The notes: generated from the letters alone by a model not told the origin. Positions 46,118 through 56,049 are shown, numbered from the stretch's first letter. The stretch: 64,000 nucleotides of DNA from Clostridium bovifaecis (GCA_009738435.1 CP046522.1:2449249-2513248); one strand, 5' to 3'. Made by a program: numbers and translations.

Positions 46118-46930
46118 TTAATTCCCCTTTTCTTCTATGCCTACATTAAGGCTTCCTGTTCTATAACCTTGCATATCTAGTGATACGTATTTGAATCCGA
46201 ATTCCTTAAGCTTTGCAGAAATTTCATCCATTAAGTTCATATCAAACAATCTGTGTATATCCTCTTTTGGAACTTCGATTCTAGCCAAATCTCCATGGCA
46301 TCTTACACGTACTGCAACAAAGCCATTGTCCATTAAGTACCTCTCTGACTTTTCTATCTTATCAAACTCTTCTACCTTAAGCTCGGTTCCATAAGGAATT
46401 CTTGAAAGAAGGCAAGCATACGGAGGCTTATTCCATGTTGGCAAATTAAGATCTTTTGATAAAACTCTTATTTCACTTTTGCTCAACCCATTTTCAAGAA
46501 GTGGGCTTTTAATTTCAAGTTCCTTTAATGCTCTTAACCCTGGTCTATAATCATTTATATCATCAGCATTTGTTCCATCTACTACATATTTGTATCCATT
46601 CTTATTTGCAAAATCCCTTACCATTGTAAATACAGCTGTTTTACATAGGTAGCATCTATCTTCTGGATTAAATTTAATTTCATCTATTATAACAGGAACC
46701 TCTAGAAATTCGTGTCTTATTCCTATTTCTTTTACTAGTTCTTTTGCTTCTTCTATCTCCCACTTAGGAATATACGGAGAAACTATGGTAAGTGCAGCTG
46801 CTTTATCTCCTAAGGCTTCCTTCGCTGCCTTAAGTAAAAACGTGCTGTCCACTCCTCCTGAAAAAGCTACTACAACACTTCCTAATTTCTTTAAATAATT
46901 AGTAAGGTTTAAATATTTTTCATTATTCAT
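46118..46930 (-). CDS. larE: Sulfur transferase LarE of nickel-pincer cofactor synthesis
   Basis: 270 residues. The PP-loop ATPase motif VAFSGGVDSTFL is at about residue 21. LarE adenylates the carboxylate made by LarB and adds sulfur. One cysteine in YACLLSRIPYG (about 172) corresponds to the sulfur-donor region of the family, and a CxxC in DRCYLCKT (about 92) is also present. Whether this LarE gives up its own cysteine or carries a [4Fe-4S] cluster needs alignment. The start overlaps the end of larC by eight bases. Confidence 0.93.
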   Translation of the reverse strand: MNNEKYLNLTNYLKKLGSVVVAFSGGVDSTFLLKAAKEALGDKAAALTIVSPYIPKWEIEEAKELVKEIGIRHEFLEVPVIIDEIKFNPEDRCYLCKTAVFTMVRDFANKNGYKYVVDGTNADDINDYRPGLRALKELEIKSPLLENGLSKSEIRVLSKDLNLPTWNKPPYACLLSRIPYGTELKVEEFDKIEKSERYLMDNGFVAVRVRCHGDLARIEVPKEDIHRLFDMNLMDEISAKLKEFGFKYVSLDMQGYRTGSLNVGIEEKGN

Positions 46931-48277
46931 TTTCTAATATACCCCCTATGTTTTTTAATATTTCATCATATATGTTTTTAATAGGCTTATCATTATCTTG
47001 TGCAAGCTTTTTACAATCTTCATATTCTGGCTTTACTTTAATAATCTTACCTTTATAATAGGCTTTTTTGACACTAGCCTTTCCGTAACATGTGTCTATA
47101 AATTCAAACTCTCTTTTTAGCTTTGTTCTATTGATCTTATATTCTCTAATACCTAAGGTAGTTGTTTCTCTGAAAATTATCTCTTTTAAATCTTCTTTAT
47201 CTTCTGCCCTGCAAAGTACACTAAGTATTACTCCTAATCTTTCTTTTTTCATAAGAATTGGAATCCTATATACATCTAAAGCTCCTTTATTAAAAAGTCT
47301 TTCTATGATGTATTCATATATTTCTGGATTCATATCATCAATATTACATTCTAGAACGTAAGCTTCATCTTTATCTATATCTTCTATCTGTGATTGTTCA
47401 GTTTTTTTTTACCTAAATATACTCTCAATACATTTGGTATTTCTGTATCTCTACCACCAACACCATATCCTATTTTTTCAATCATGAATTCTTTCATATC
47501 AGAAAACTCCTCAACAGATGAGGCTAAAATTGCAGCTCCTGTTGGAGTAGTAGTTTCAAAAGGTACTATACCTGTTTTTACTGGTGCCCCTTTAAGTATT
47601 TCCACTGTAGCAGGTGCAGGAACTGGAATAAGCCCATGAGCACACTTAACAAATCCTCCACCAAGTTCTACTGAGGATGCCATGATCTTGTCCACTTTTA
47701 AGTAATCTAAACATATAGCTGCTCCAACTATATCTACAATAGAATCTACAGCTCCCACTTCATGGAAATGCACTTCATATAGAGGTTTCCCATGAACTTT
47801 TGCTTCTGCTTCTGCTACTTTTCTAAACATATTTAAGCTTATTTTTTTTACATTATCATTAAGTTCGCTTGAATTAATTATACCTTCGATATGCTCTAAA
47901 TTTCTATGAACATGTCCATCATCATGGCTGTGATTATGAGAGTGATTATGCCCTTCATGGTGTTCATGGCTGTGATGATGTAAGTGATCATGAGAGTGTC
48001 CATGGTCATGTATATGTTCGTGAATATGTTGATCATGCTCATGTTCATGCTCTGCATCACAACACACTTCATCACTATGTTTTAAAACTACATCTACTTT
48101 TGTACCTTCAATTCCTTTTCTATTTTCTCTTCCAACCTTTATTTCAAACTCATTGCCTAAATTTAATTTTGAAAGCTCACTTATTAAAAAATCCTTATCC
48201 ACGCCAATGTCTATCATAGCTCCTAAATTCATATCTCCGCTTATTCCTGCAAAGCAATCATAATAAAGTATCCTCAT
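46923..48277 (-). CDS. larC: Nickel insertase LarC, two frames joined at an A9 run
   Basis: LarC inserts nickel into the pincer nucleotide using CTP. The first frame (48277 to 47384) holds the N-terminal domain with a very His-rich loop (about residues 75-125, many HEH/HDH repeats, likely nickel-binding) and PVPAPATVEIL. The second frame (about 47410 to 46923) continues KTEQSQIEDIDKDEAYVLEC and contains the C-terminal domain with DVYRIPILMKKERLG. They join at nine A (minus strand GGT-A9-CTG, 47402-47410) by a -1 shift. larC of Lactobacillus plantarum is known to be made through a programmed frameshift, so I treat this as one functional gene. Confidence 0.85.
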
Positions 48278-48337
48278 ATTTTTCTCCCCAATCTTTTCTA
48301 ATAGTTAATATTTAAATGAAAATAGCAAACATATACT

Positions 48338-49066
48338 TTATTTAATATTATTTTCTACTAAAAACTTTTCGTCTTTTATTACTGCATTATAATCATCGTC
48401 TCTTATAATCTTGTGCTCTTCTGAAAATACAATAGCTCGTTTAAATACTCCCTCTACATATTCAAAGTCATGCGTAGAACATATAATGGTTTTACCCGAA
48501 GAATTAAGCTTTATCATAAAGTCCCTTAAAAACTTTTTCCCCTTTGGATCTATGCCATTCATTGGTTCATCTAAAGTTATTATCTCTGGGTTCATAGAAA
48601 GCACGCTTGCTATAGCAACCCTCTTTTTTTCTCCTCCACTTAAATTGTATGGAGCTTCATGCTTTAGCTTTTCTATATTTAAAAGCTCTAGGCAATCATA
48701 GACTCTCTCATTTACCTTTTCCTCTGAAAATCCCATTTGCCTTGGTCCAAAAGCTATTTCCTCATAAACGGTTGAACAAAATAGCTGAGCATCTGAATTT
48801 TGAAATACAAAACCAATCTTTCTATGGAACTCCTTAGAAAAAATGCTATTGTTTAATTTCTTCTCAGTAATTTTATTCTTATTGAACAAGTACTCTCCTT
48901 GCTGTGGAGTCACAACCCCATTTATCAACTTTAAGAATGTAGATTTACCACTTCCATTAGGTCCAATCAATGCAACTGATTCGCCTTCTTCAATTGTTAT
49001 ATTAATGTTATCTAAAGCATTTCGATTTCTATATCTATAATTAACATCTTTTAGCTCAATCATCAT
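48338..49066 (-). CDS. Nickel ECF transporter ATPase
   Basis: 242 residues. ABC ATPase of the CbiO/NikO group: Walker A GPNGSGKST (about residue 36), Q-loop VFQNSDAQLF, signature LSGGEKKRVAIA and Walker B IITLDEPMNGIDP. It powers import with the NikQ and NikMN proteins encoded just upstream. The gene lies 60 bases before larC, and the nickel-pincer genes indicate that nickel, not cobalt, is the cargo; this is inference from neighbours. Confidence 0.9.
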   Translation of the reverse strand: MMIELKDVNYRYRNRNALDNINITIEEGESVALIGPNGSGKSTFLKLINGVVTPQQGEYLFNKNKITEKKLNNSIFSKEFHRKIGFVFQNSDAQLFCSTVYEEIAFGPRQMGFSEEKVNERVYDCLELLNIEKLKHEAPYNLSGGEKKRVAIASVLSMNPEIITLDEPMNGIDPKGKKFLRDFMIKLNSSGKTIICSTHDFEYVEGVFKRAIVFSEEHKIIRDDDYNAVIKDEKFLVENNIK

Positions 49067-49084
49067 TTGCCTCTCTACTTTATT

Positions 49085-49879
49085 CTATTTTGTTAGTATA
49101 AAAATTATAAATATTATAATATTAGCTATGCAATACATCATATCTTTTTTATTAATTTTAAATTTTGCAATACTACTATATTCTCCAGTAAATCCTCTGC
49201 ATTCCATAGCAGAAAACATTTCTTCTCCCATGTCCTTTGACTTTAAAAATAAGTTTCCCATTATTCTTGATAGGGAGTTATATTTTTTATTATTTTTTCC
49301 TACAGACCTTAATTTTAATGCATATAGCCCATTTAAGGAATGTTCCCCCAGAATTACTATATATTTTATTGTAATTTCCATAACCCATATAAATAAGTCA
49401 GGTATAAATAGCAATTTTAAAGTTTTTGTTATATTGTCCCACTTAGTAGTATAGGATAAAATATTTACAGAAAGTATAGTTCCAACTACCTTCATTATAA
49501 TTAGAATACTATTATTTTTGTTACCAACTAAAAACGAAGGAATCAACATAATAAAAGTAAAAAGAGGTATTATAATACTTATTAATAAAATATTTTTCCT
49601 ATCTTCCTTTTCTAAAATAATTAAAGAAATCACCATACATAAATCTAAGATAGAAACAAATAAAAAACTTCTAGATAATGATAATAAAAGAATGTTTATC
49701 AGCGTGAAGATTACCTTTAGGCTTCCATTCAATTTATAAAATGCTTTATTACTAAAGGTTCCTGTTCTTTTAATCCTTCCTAGCATATCTATAATTGCAA
49801 GAATGCTTTTATCCAAGAACCTTTCATTGTCCTTTACTGGTACATGCTCTTCCTTTTGAAAAAGCCAATCTGCTGCCAT
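49085..49879 (-). CDS. Nickel ECF transporter transmembrane protein NikQ/CbiQ
   Basis: 264 residues with about five membrane helices. The coupling motif EEMFSAMECRGFTGEY (about residue 220, the AMxxRG signature) contacts the ATPase. The N-terminal region starts MAADWLFQKEEHVPVK. The gene is 12 bases after nikMN and 18 bases before the ATPase gene. With them it forms a complete group I ECF metal importer. Confidence 0.9.
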   Translation of the reverse strand: MAADWLFQKEEHVPVKDNERFLDKSILAIIDMLGRIKRTGTFSNKAFYKLNGSLKVIFTLINILLLSLSRSFLFVSILDLCMVISLIILEKEDRKNILLISIIIPLFTFIMLIPSFLVGNKNNSILIIMKVVGTILSVNILSYTTKWDNITKTLKLLFIPDLFIWVMEITIKYIVILGEHSLNGLYALKLRSVGKNNKKYNSLSRIMGNLFLKSKDMGEEMFSAMECRGFTGEYSSIAKFKINKKDMMYCIANIIIFIIFILTK

Positions 49880-49891
49880 AACTTCACCTAC

Positions 49892-50878
49892 TTAATAGCT
49901 AGTATTGGGATTATTCTTTTTACCTTTTTTAATAAATACAAGTCTTACAGCAAGCACTGTTAGAACAACACCTATTACTGCGGAAACAATATAACCTATA
50001 GTTTCGGAAAGTCCTAATATAGAATAGTCTGGCATTAATGCTTCAAAGTTAATCCCCTCTTTCATTCCCTTTGGCACAACACCAATCATTTCTTTTATCT
50101 CTTCAGCTCCCCATTCTCCCCATGCCGTTCCTGTAGCTAGTAGTCCGATAGGAACAAGCGTAATTAGTCCTATTATCAAAGCGTAAATAGGCTTAGTTTT
50201 AACTTCATTACCTTCATATATTGATGCTGGGGAAACTTTTTTAATATATGCTAGTACAGCAGCAGTTACTCCCCCTTCAACAAAGCCAGCAAGAAGCAAA
50301 TGAGGTATCATCATAGCTGGTATGGCTGCATTTAATCCATAGGGGCAATATAGTGGTAATCCTGCTGCATCTTTAAAGAGCATAGGTTGGATTCCAAATT
50401 CTATAGCAGTTACCAATGCAGCTGCATTGAGAGCTATATATCCTGCAACAAAAGCCGCTGCATATTCTCCCTTATTACCTTTGATTCTTAAAGATATAAA
50501 CTTATATATATAATACCCTACGAAAGGCATTATAAAAGCCATATTAAAACTATTTACTCCTAATGCTAAAATTCCGCCATCTCCAAAAAACAATGCTTGA
50601 ATTGCAAGTGCAATAGTGATAGAAACAACAGCTGCATAGGGTCCTAAAAGAATTGCAGCTAAAGTAGCTCCAACTGCATGTCCTGTTGTACCTCCTGGTA
50701 GTGGTACATTAAACATCATAATTAAAAATGAAAATGCTGCACAAATGCCTAACAGAGGCATCTTCTTTTTTGATAGTTCTTGTTTTATTTTTGTTGATGA
50801 TCTTCTCCATACTGGAATCATTGCCGCTCCTATAACAGCGCAAGTTGATGGACTTAAATAATTATCTGGTATATGCAT
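49892..50878 (-). CDS. Nickel ECF transporter substrate-binding protein NikMN
   Basis: 328 residues. The NikM/CbiM part starts MHIPDNYLSPSTC; the N-terminal Met-His is the metal ligand in this family. It continues with GTTGHAVGATLAAILLGP and FNMAFIMPFVGYYIY. The C-terminal part (about 225-320) is the NikN-like module with two more helices. Fusion of M and N into one chain is common for nickel systems. About 360 bases of non-coding DNA lie upstream, so the operon promoter is here. No NikR palindrome is evident. Confidence 0.9.
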   Translation of the reverse strand: MHIPDNYLSPSTCAVIGAAMIPVWRRSSTKIKQELSKKKMPLLGICAAFSFLIMMFNVPLPGGTTGHAVGATLAAILLGPYAAVVSITIALAIQALFFGDGGILALGVNSFNMAFIMPFVGYYIYKFISLRIKGNKGEYAAAFVAGYIALNAAALVTAIEFGIQPMLFKDAAGLPLYCPYGLNAAIPAMMIPHLLLAGFVEGGVTAAVLAYIKKVSPASIYEGNEVKTKPIYALIIGLITLVPIGLLATGTAWGEWGAEEIKEMIGVVPKGMKEGINFEALMPDYSILGLSETIGYIVSAVIGVVLTVLAVRLVFIKKGKKNNPNTSY

Positions 50879-51048
50879 TTTTCTGTCTCCCTTCTGCTTT
50901 CATACTATACCTTTTTAAATAATTAAAATTATCTTTTTAGTTTTAAATGCTAATTAACTCTATCTTAACATCTAGCAATATCCATGCCAATATAAGAACT
51001 ATCCTATTTATCCAGTTTGATTAAAACTTTCAATAATAATCCATAAAA

Positions 51049-51089
51049 AAATCTCACTTTGAGAAAGCATTTTTCTCAAAGTGAGATTT
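51049..51089. terminator. Strong hairpin upstream of the nickel operon
   Basis: 17-base arms AATCTCACTTTGAGAAA / TTTCTCAAAGTGAGATT, with T runs on both sides (ATTTTTTTAT on minus). It likely protects the nik-lar operon from FmdE-gene read-through. The same words recur just after it (TCTCAAATTGAGA), suggesting a repeat. Confidence 0.7.
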
Positions 51090-51189
51090 CTCAACTTCTA
51101 ATCTCAAATTGAGATATTCATTTTCCGCCTTTTACTTTAATCTTATCGTCGTTATCTACTTGCTGAAATTAGGCCACTTCCAATAGAAA

Positions 51190-51230
51190 GGACAAAATAC
51201 AATTTTCTTTATAAAAATTGTATTTTGTCC
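51190..51230 (-). terminator. Terminator of the FmdE gene
   Basis: 17-base arms GGACAAAATACAATTTT / AAAATTGTATTTTGTCC directly after the FmdE stop. The minus-strand tail is TTTCT. With the hairpin at 51049 it makes two in a row. Confidence 0.7.
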
Positions 51231-51237
51231 CTTATTA

Positions 51238-51762
51238 TTACCATCCTCTTGAATACTCTTTAAAACAATCTAAACATACTTTCTTGCTATTCATTATTCT
51301 AATTTTATTTTCTGTAGCCTTCTCTCCACATAATTCACAAGGAATAGAATCAAAGATTCTAGCCTTTTCTGGCAATGTAAAATTAGGATGCTTATAGTCA
51401 AAAAGTTCATCTGCATTGGCATTTAATAGATACTGCATAAATATGTTTCTATCCTCTATTCTAGGAAAGTTCCTAAAGACTATTCTTATACTCTCATCAG
51501 TTTTTCTATTAAAAAAGCTGAAAGCAAACTTTCCTCTATCCCTATGAATTATATTTCCCTTTCCAAAGCTGCATCCCATAATAACTTGGATGGCATCTAC
51601 ACAGCAGGAATCATTCTCCGTAACACATACTATCTCTTCATCTTTTGAAAAGATAACTCCCATCTTCTCTATAACTGCTTCGCATACTTTAAACCCTATA
51701 GCAAGCCCTGGACATGCGTGTCCATGAAATTCAATGCACTTTCTCCACAAAGCATCGTCCAT
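51238..51762 (-). CDS. FmdE-family protein with zinc ribbon
   Basis: 174 residues. The N-terminal FmdE domain has CIEFHGHACPGLAIGFKVCE (about residues 9-28) and ENDSCCVDAIQVIMGCSFGKGN (about 49-70, given as landmarks). The C-terminal zinc ribbon has CELCGE (about 140) and VCLDCFKEY (about 160). The family is named from a methanogen operon but its biochemical role is unsettled; cysteine and histidine clusters suggest metal or sulfur handling. Its place beside nickel import and nickel-cofactor genes suggests a link to metal supply. It is a separate transcript, as two hairpins divide it from nikMN. Confidence 0.8.
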   Translation of the reverse strand: MDDALWRKCIEFHGHACPGLAIGFKVCEAVIEKMGVIFSKDEEIVCVTENDSCCVDAIQVIMGCSFGKGNIIHRDRGKFAFSFFNRKTDESIRIVFRNFPRIEDRNIFMQYLLNANADELFDYKHPNFTLPEKARIFDSIPCELCGEKATENKIRIMNSKKVCLDCFKEYSRGW

Positions 51763-51899
51763 AATAATACCTCCAAATATCGTATATATACCTAATATGC
51801 ATATATTCTATTCAATATTCCTGAAGTATTCTTTCTTTAATAATTAATAAAATAAGTATTTTACCAATATAATATGCCTATTTATGCTTATAGTGATTC

Positions 51900-54515
51900 C
51901 TACTCTAAGATCTTCCAAACTCCGTCAATTTTTTTGCAATTTAGTGTTACAGTTTGGATTTCCTTAATTGTCTTGTCATTTTTTTCAACTAAAACCTCTG
52001 CGTTGAATGAAATAACAGCGGTATCCATTCCTACATTTACGTTTTCAACTGTGACTTGGCCTACTTTACCTTTAAAACTACTCCTCCAACTATCAATAAT
52101 AAAATCCATAAAACTTTTCTGTCTAACATCTAAATTTTCTGGTTCTATAACTTTAAACTCAACTTCTTCAGCGCTTTCTCCATTATCTTCAGTTTCAGTA
52201 CTTACGATAAATTTACCTACTGCTGGTTTAACCAAACTTTTTCCTGATAAAGACTTTATGGTTTCTTTTACTATGATGTAGTAGATTTCTCCATTTTCAT
52301 ATGCATTATTTGGCGTTATTTTTATAGAAGTATTATCACTTTCTAAAGTAACTTTTACATCATGCTTTTCTCCCACACTATTTACTACAGTAATATTTTC
52401 TTCGTTTATAGTGTTTTTATCTAGTGCTATATTAAATTTTATAGTCCATTCCTTATGATTTCCAACTACAGCTTTCTCCTCTACCAACTTATTTTCATAA
52501 TCCTTTGGCAGTATATTTAACTTTTCACCATAAGACAAGACTCCACTATTATAGGTTCCTATATATACCTTTCCATCTTTACCATCAACCATGCTAGTTA
52601 TATTATCACTTCCATCTATATCATAGAGACCTATAAACTTATCTTTGTCTTTCTCCTTCATGTAAAGCATATTGTTACCTATCCATAATATTAGCTTTCT
52701 ATCTGCTGTCTTTTCAATTCCTTTTATTTCATTATAAGTTTCCATAAGTCCTGACCCTTGATTATTAAACCTTTTATCTTCCTGCGGCAAAAGATTTTCA
52801 TCTAATTCATATACTCTATATCCGTTTGTTTTATCCCCATAAACAAATTCAAATTCATCGTTTTCATTCAAGAATATATTGACTGGTTCTTCTCCAGACT
52901 GAGACTTATAGTTGATTGTCCTATATTGTGTTCCGTCTAAGCTCGTCAACTTTACTTTAGTCGAATATCCTGTAATTAAATAAACCTGTCCATTATTATC
53001 TTTTACTAAGTTATTATATTTCACATTACCGTAAGCATTCATGGCAGATAGCTCTATAGCCTCTACCTTCTTATTCTTATCCACTACATAAATATTTTCC
53101 TTGCTCACTACATATAGAACTCCATTTTTATCAAAGCTCATGGAAGTTACCTGCTCATAACTATCATCATCTTTTACTAGCTTTACATATTCCTCTAATA
53201 AATTATCCTTCAGCCTGTATACAGATTTATCACTTGCAAAGTATATTTCTCCATTATAGAATACTGCACTAATATAGCTTCTAGGTTTAGTTTCAACAGA
53301 ATTTTCTATGTTAAACTTTCCATCTTTTAGAGTAACTTCTGAAATCAAATCGTCTGTATTATCTTTATCCTTAGAGCCATTTTTATAGTTACTACTTATT
53401 ATTCTTATATCTGAAACATTATCTTTTAGTACTAAAGCTGAATTGTTTACATAGCTATTAACATACGTATGCTCTATTTTACCTTTATTGATAAGTGTAA
53501 ATCCTCTTGTATTTTTAAGGATAATGCTGCCTTCATCATTTACACTTATTTCATTGCTGCTTTTTAAAACAGTATATTTTTCCTTAAGTTCATCATTAAC
53601 TATTTCCTTAACTTTATCTTCTTCTAAAACCCACACATTCCCTTTGCTATCTATTGTTATATCCTTTATATTAACATCTTTAAATTCTTTAATTGCATTT
53701 CCATTTTCTTCGACATGTACAAGTTTATCCTTGGAAACTATCCAAACGCTTCCATCATTAGATATTGCGTAACTGCTAATCTCATCTCCAAATGTATAAG
53801 TTTTATCAGTTCCATCTTTATATATTCGTGCAAGCATATATTTCTTTACTTCAGAGTTGCTTTCCGTAACCTTAAACCAAGCGCTTCCACTGGAATCTAT
53901 TTTAAGGTCTCTAAAAGCATCATCATAGTGAGTCCCTTCTGCTCCTTTAAGAGAAGCTATAGCCTTAACTTCAGTTGCTGAAGTACCTTCTACTTTTAAA
54001 AGTTCATATAAATCCTCAGAAGACTTATGAACTGAAAACCATTTATTATTGTTACTATCTACAATTGCCTCCTTAAACTCTATATTATTCACATTATCAT
54101 CATATGAAATGTATTCACTTATAGAATTTGATTGCCCTTCAAATTTTTCACTATCTATAGTAAGAATTTTATATGTGGAGTTTTTTCTATAAGGAGATAA
54201 ATATATGTATTTTCCTTGTCTTTCAATATTGGTATTCGGAAAAATATCCACTTTCCCTAAATCATACTTTTTAGCCTTTCCATCCTGTATAAAATAAAGC
54301 GCTTGCCCTGTTAATACCACTGAATAGTCTTCATATTGCTTTACCTTTAAAATATCTTCCTTGATATCATACTTATTTTCAATTATTGTAGAATCGCTGT
54401 CATACTTTCCATATCCTTCTAATGCTTGTACCTTTTCAACTAAAAATCCTATTGGCAAAAAGGTGAATAAGTATAAATATACAACTAATAAACTAATAAT
54501 CTTCTTTATTTTCAC
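51900..54515 (-). CDS. Large secreted protein: beta-propeller repeats, SbsA-like Ig domain, C-terminal module
   Basis: 871 residues. A signal peptide (1-30, LVVYLYLFTFLPIGFLV) is followed by many short beta-propeller repeats of the two-component-regulator/ligand-sensor kind (about 90-660, for example DSSGSAWFKV, DSKGNVWVLEED, DKNGVLYVVSKEN, DGKDGKVYIGTYN). An SbsA-type Ig-like domain (about 670-770, starting near HKEWTIKFNIALDKNTINEENI) and a small alpha/beta module ending KKIDGVWKILE complete it. It is likely exported and anchored by wall binding. The resemblance to sensor propellers is in the repeats only; there is no kinase part. Function unknown. Confidence 0.75.
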   Translation of the reverse strand: MKIKKIISLLVVYLYLFTFLPIGFLVEKVQALEGYGKYDSDSTIIENKYDIKEDILKVKQYEDYSVVLTGQALYFIQDGKAKKYDLGKVDIFPNTNIERQGKYIYLSPYRKNSTYKILTIDSEKFEGQSNSISEYISYDDNVNNIEFKEAIVDSNNNKWFSVHKSSEDLYELLKVEGTSATEVKAIASLKGAEGTHYDDAFRDLKIDSSGSAWFKVTESNSEVKKYMLARIYKDGTDKTYTFGDEISSYAISNDGSVWIVSKDKLVHVEENGNAIKEFKDVNIKDITIDSKGNVWVLEEDKVKEIVNDELKEKYTVLKSSNEISVNDEGSIILKNTRGFTLINKGKIEHTYVNSYVNNSALVLKDNVSDIRIISSNYKNGSKDKDNTDDLISEVTLKDGKFNIENSVETKPRSYISAVFYNGEIYFASDKSVYRLKDNLLEEYVKLVKDDDSYEQVTSMSFDKNGVLYVVSKENIYVVDKNKKVEAIELSAMNAYGNVKYNNLVKDNNGQVYLITGYSTKVKLTSLDGTQYRTINYKSQSGEEPVNIFLNENDEFEFVYGDKTNGYRVYELDENLLPQEDKRFNNQGSGLMETYNEIKGIEKTADRKLILWIGNNMLYMKEKDKDKFIGLYDIDGSDNITSMVDGKDGKVYIGTYNSGVLSYGEKLNILPKDYENKLVEEKAVVGNHKEWTIKFNIALDKNTINEENITVVNSVGEKHDVKVTLESDNTSIKITPNNAYENGEIYYIIVKETIKSLSGKSLVKPAVGKFIVSTETEDNGESAEEVEFKVIEPENLDVRQKSFMDFIIDSWRSSFKGKVGQVTVENVNVGMDTAVISFNAEVLVEKNDKTIKEIQTVTLNCKKIDGVWKILE

Positions 54516-54570
54516 TCTATTCCCTCCAGTTCCATAATAATACTTATATCCATTATACTACAATTAGTGA

Positions 54571-54606
54571 AAAAATCTAGTAGAACAAACATCCTACTAG
54601 ATTTTT
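54571..54606 (-). terminator. Terminator of the etfB-etfA-lctD operon
   Basis: Stem AAAAATCTAGTAG / CTACTAGATTTTT, with a T tail on the minus strand. It lies 45 bases after the frame-corrected lctD stop. Confidence 0.8.
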
Positions 54607-54650
54607 CGTTAGTCTAAGAAAATTATTATGTTAATGGGAAGTTACCTAAG

Positions 54651-56049
54651 TTATTGACAAACTTTTCCTGGATTTAGAATATTTTTAGGATCAAAGATCT
54701 GTTTTATTCCTTTCATGATTGACATATAACTGCCACCATATTGATGGAACATATACTCTCTTAGCATATCCTATTCCATGCTCTCCAGATACAAGTCCTC
54801 TTAATTGTTCTGATTTTTTGTACATGCAATCAAACACTTCATTTAATTTCTTTTCCCACTCTTCATCGCTTAAACCATCTTTACAGATATAAACGTGTAA
54901 GTTTCCATCTCCAGCATGTCCGAAGCTTGGTATTCTAATATTGAATTGTTTTTCTAATTCTTTAGTATATTTAATGAATGTTGCAACTTGGTTTCTTGGA
55001 ACAACAACATCACATTCATCCATATCACTTGTTGATGCTTTAATTGCTTCAAGGAAAGCTCCTCTAGCTGACCATACAGATTCTTTTCTCTCATCTGTAT
55101 CAACTATGAATACATCAAGAGCTCCTTCTGCTAAACAAAGGTCTGCAACTGTTTCATAATCACTTTCTACTTGTGCTGTAGTGTTTCCATCAAAAGTTAA
55201 TAGAAGATAAGCATCAGATGTATTATCAGGGAACTTCTTTCCTAAGAATTCTTCTGCATTAAGTATAACTTCTCTTTGCATGAATTCTATAGCAGTTGGA
55301 ACAGCCTTTGATTTTATTATCTTAGGAACCATCTCAATTGCTGTATCAATATCTTTGAATGGTATAAGCAAGCTGATTGATTTTTTAGGAAGTGGTAATA
55401 ACCTTAATATTGCCTTTGTTACTATTCCTAACGTCCCTTCTGAACCCACTATTAGATCCTTTAAGCTATAGCCTGAACTGTTTTTAACAACTTTTCCGCC
55501 AAGTTCAACTACATCTCCATTTGGAAGAACTACTTCAAGACCACGTACATAGTCTCTTGTAACTCCGTATTTTACAGCCCTCATGCCACCTGCATTTGTA
55601 TTGATGTTCCCACCAATTGTAGCACTTTTTTCACCTGGATCTGGTGGATAGAAAAGATCAAACTCTTCTACATATTTACCGATTTCCATTAATAGAACAC
55701 CTGGTTCTAATGTTAATGTCAGATTTTCTTCATCTATTTCTAAGATATTATTCATTTCTGTTGTTTCTATCATTATTCCACCATGTAGAGGTACTGATGC
55801 TCCAACAAGACCTGTACCTGACCCTCTAACTACTACTGGTATTGTGTTTTCATAAGCATATTTCATTATATTTGAAATTTCTTCAGTGCTGTGTACTCTA
55901 ACTAGCACTTCAGGATAATTACTTATTCCACCTAATTCATCATGGCTGTAATCCTCATTAATCTCTTCTCCATATAAAACTTTATCTTTGCCAACTATTG
56001 ATTTTAAAAATTCCACATCTTTAGAATCTATCTTTTTATATTCACTCAT
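54651..56049 (-). pseudogene. FAD-dependent lactate dehydrogenase (LctD/GlcD), frame broken near 3' end
   Basis: FAD-linked oxidase that oxidises lactate to pyruvate and passes electrons to EtfAB. The PCMH FAD domain has [16 protein letters not shown] (about residue 57), the FAD contact [21 protein letters not shown] (about 137; landmark PDPGE) and [10 protein letters not shown]. The C-terminal domain has [16 protein letters not shown] and [13 protein letters not shown]. The frame then runs off into unrelated residues and stops at 54691. Two missing bases (one AT, near 54751) restore [16 protein letters not shown], ending NPGKVCQ with stop at 54651, as in the second copy at 60280. It is the last gene of etfB-etfA-lctD. 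Confidence 0.88.

Noticed and set aside
50879-51048. Possible NikR operator or nickel riboswitch upstream of nikMN
   Set aside because: A TCATAC half-site is present near 50900 but no GTATGA partner at the right spacing, and no riboswitch core I recognise.
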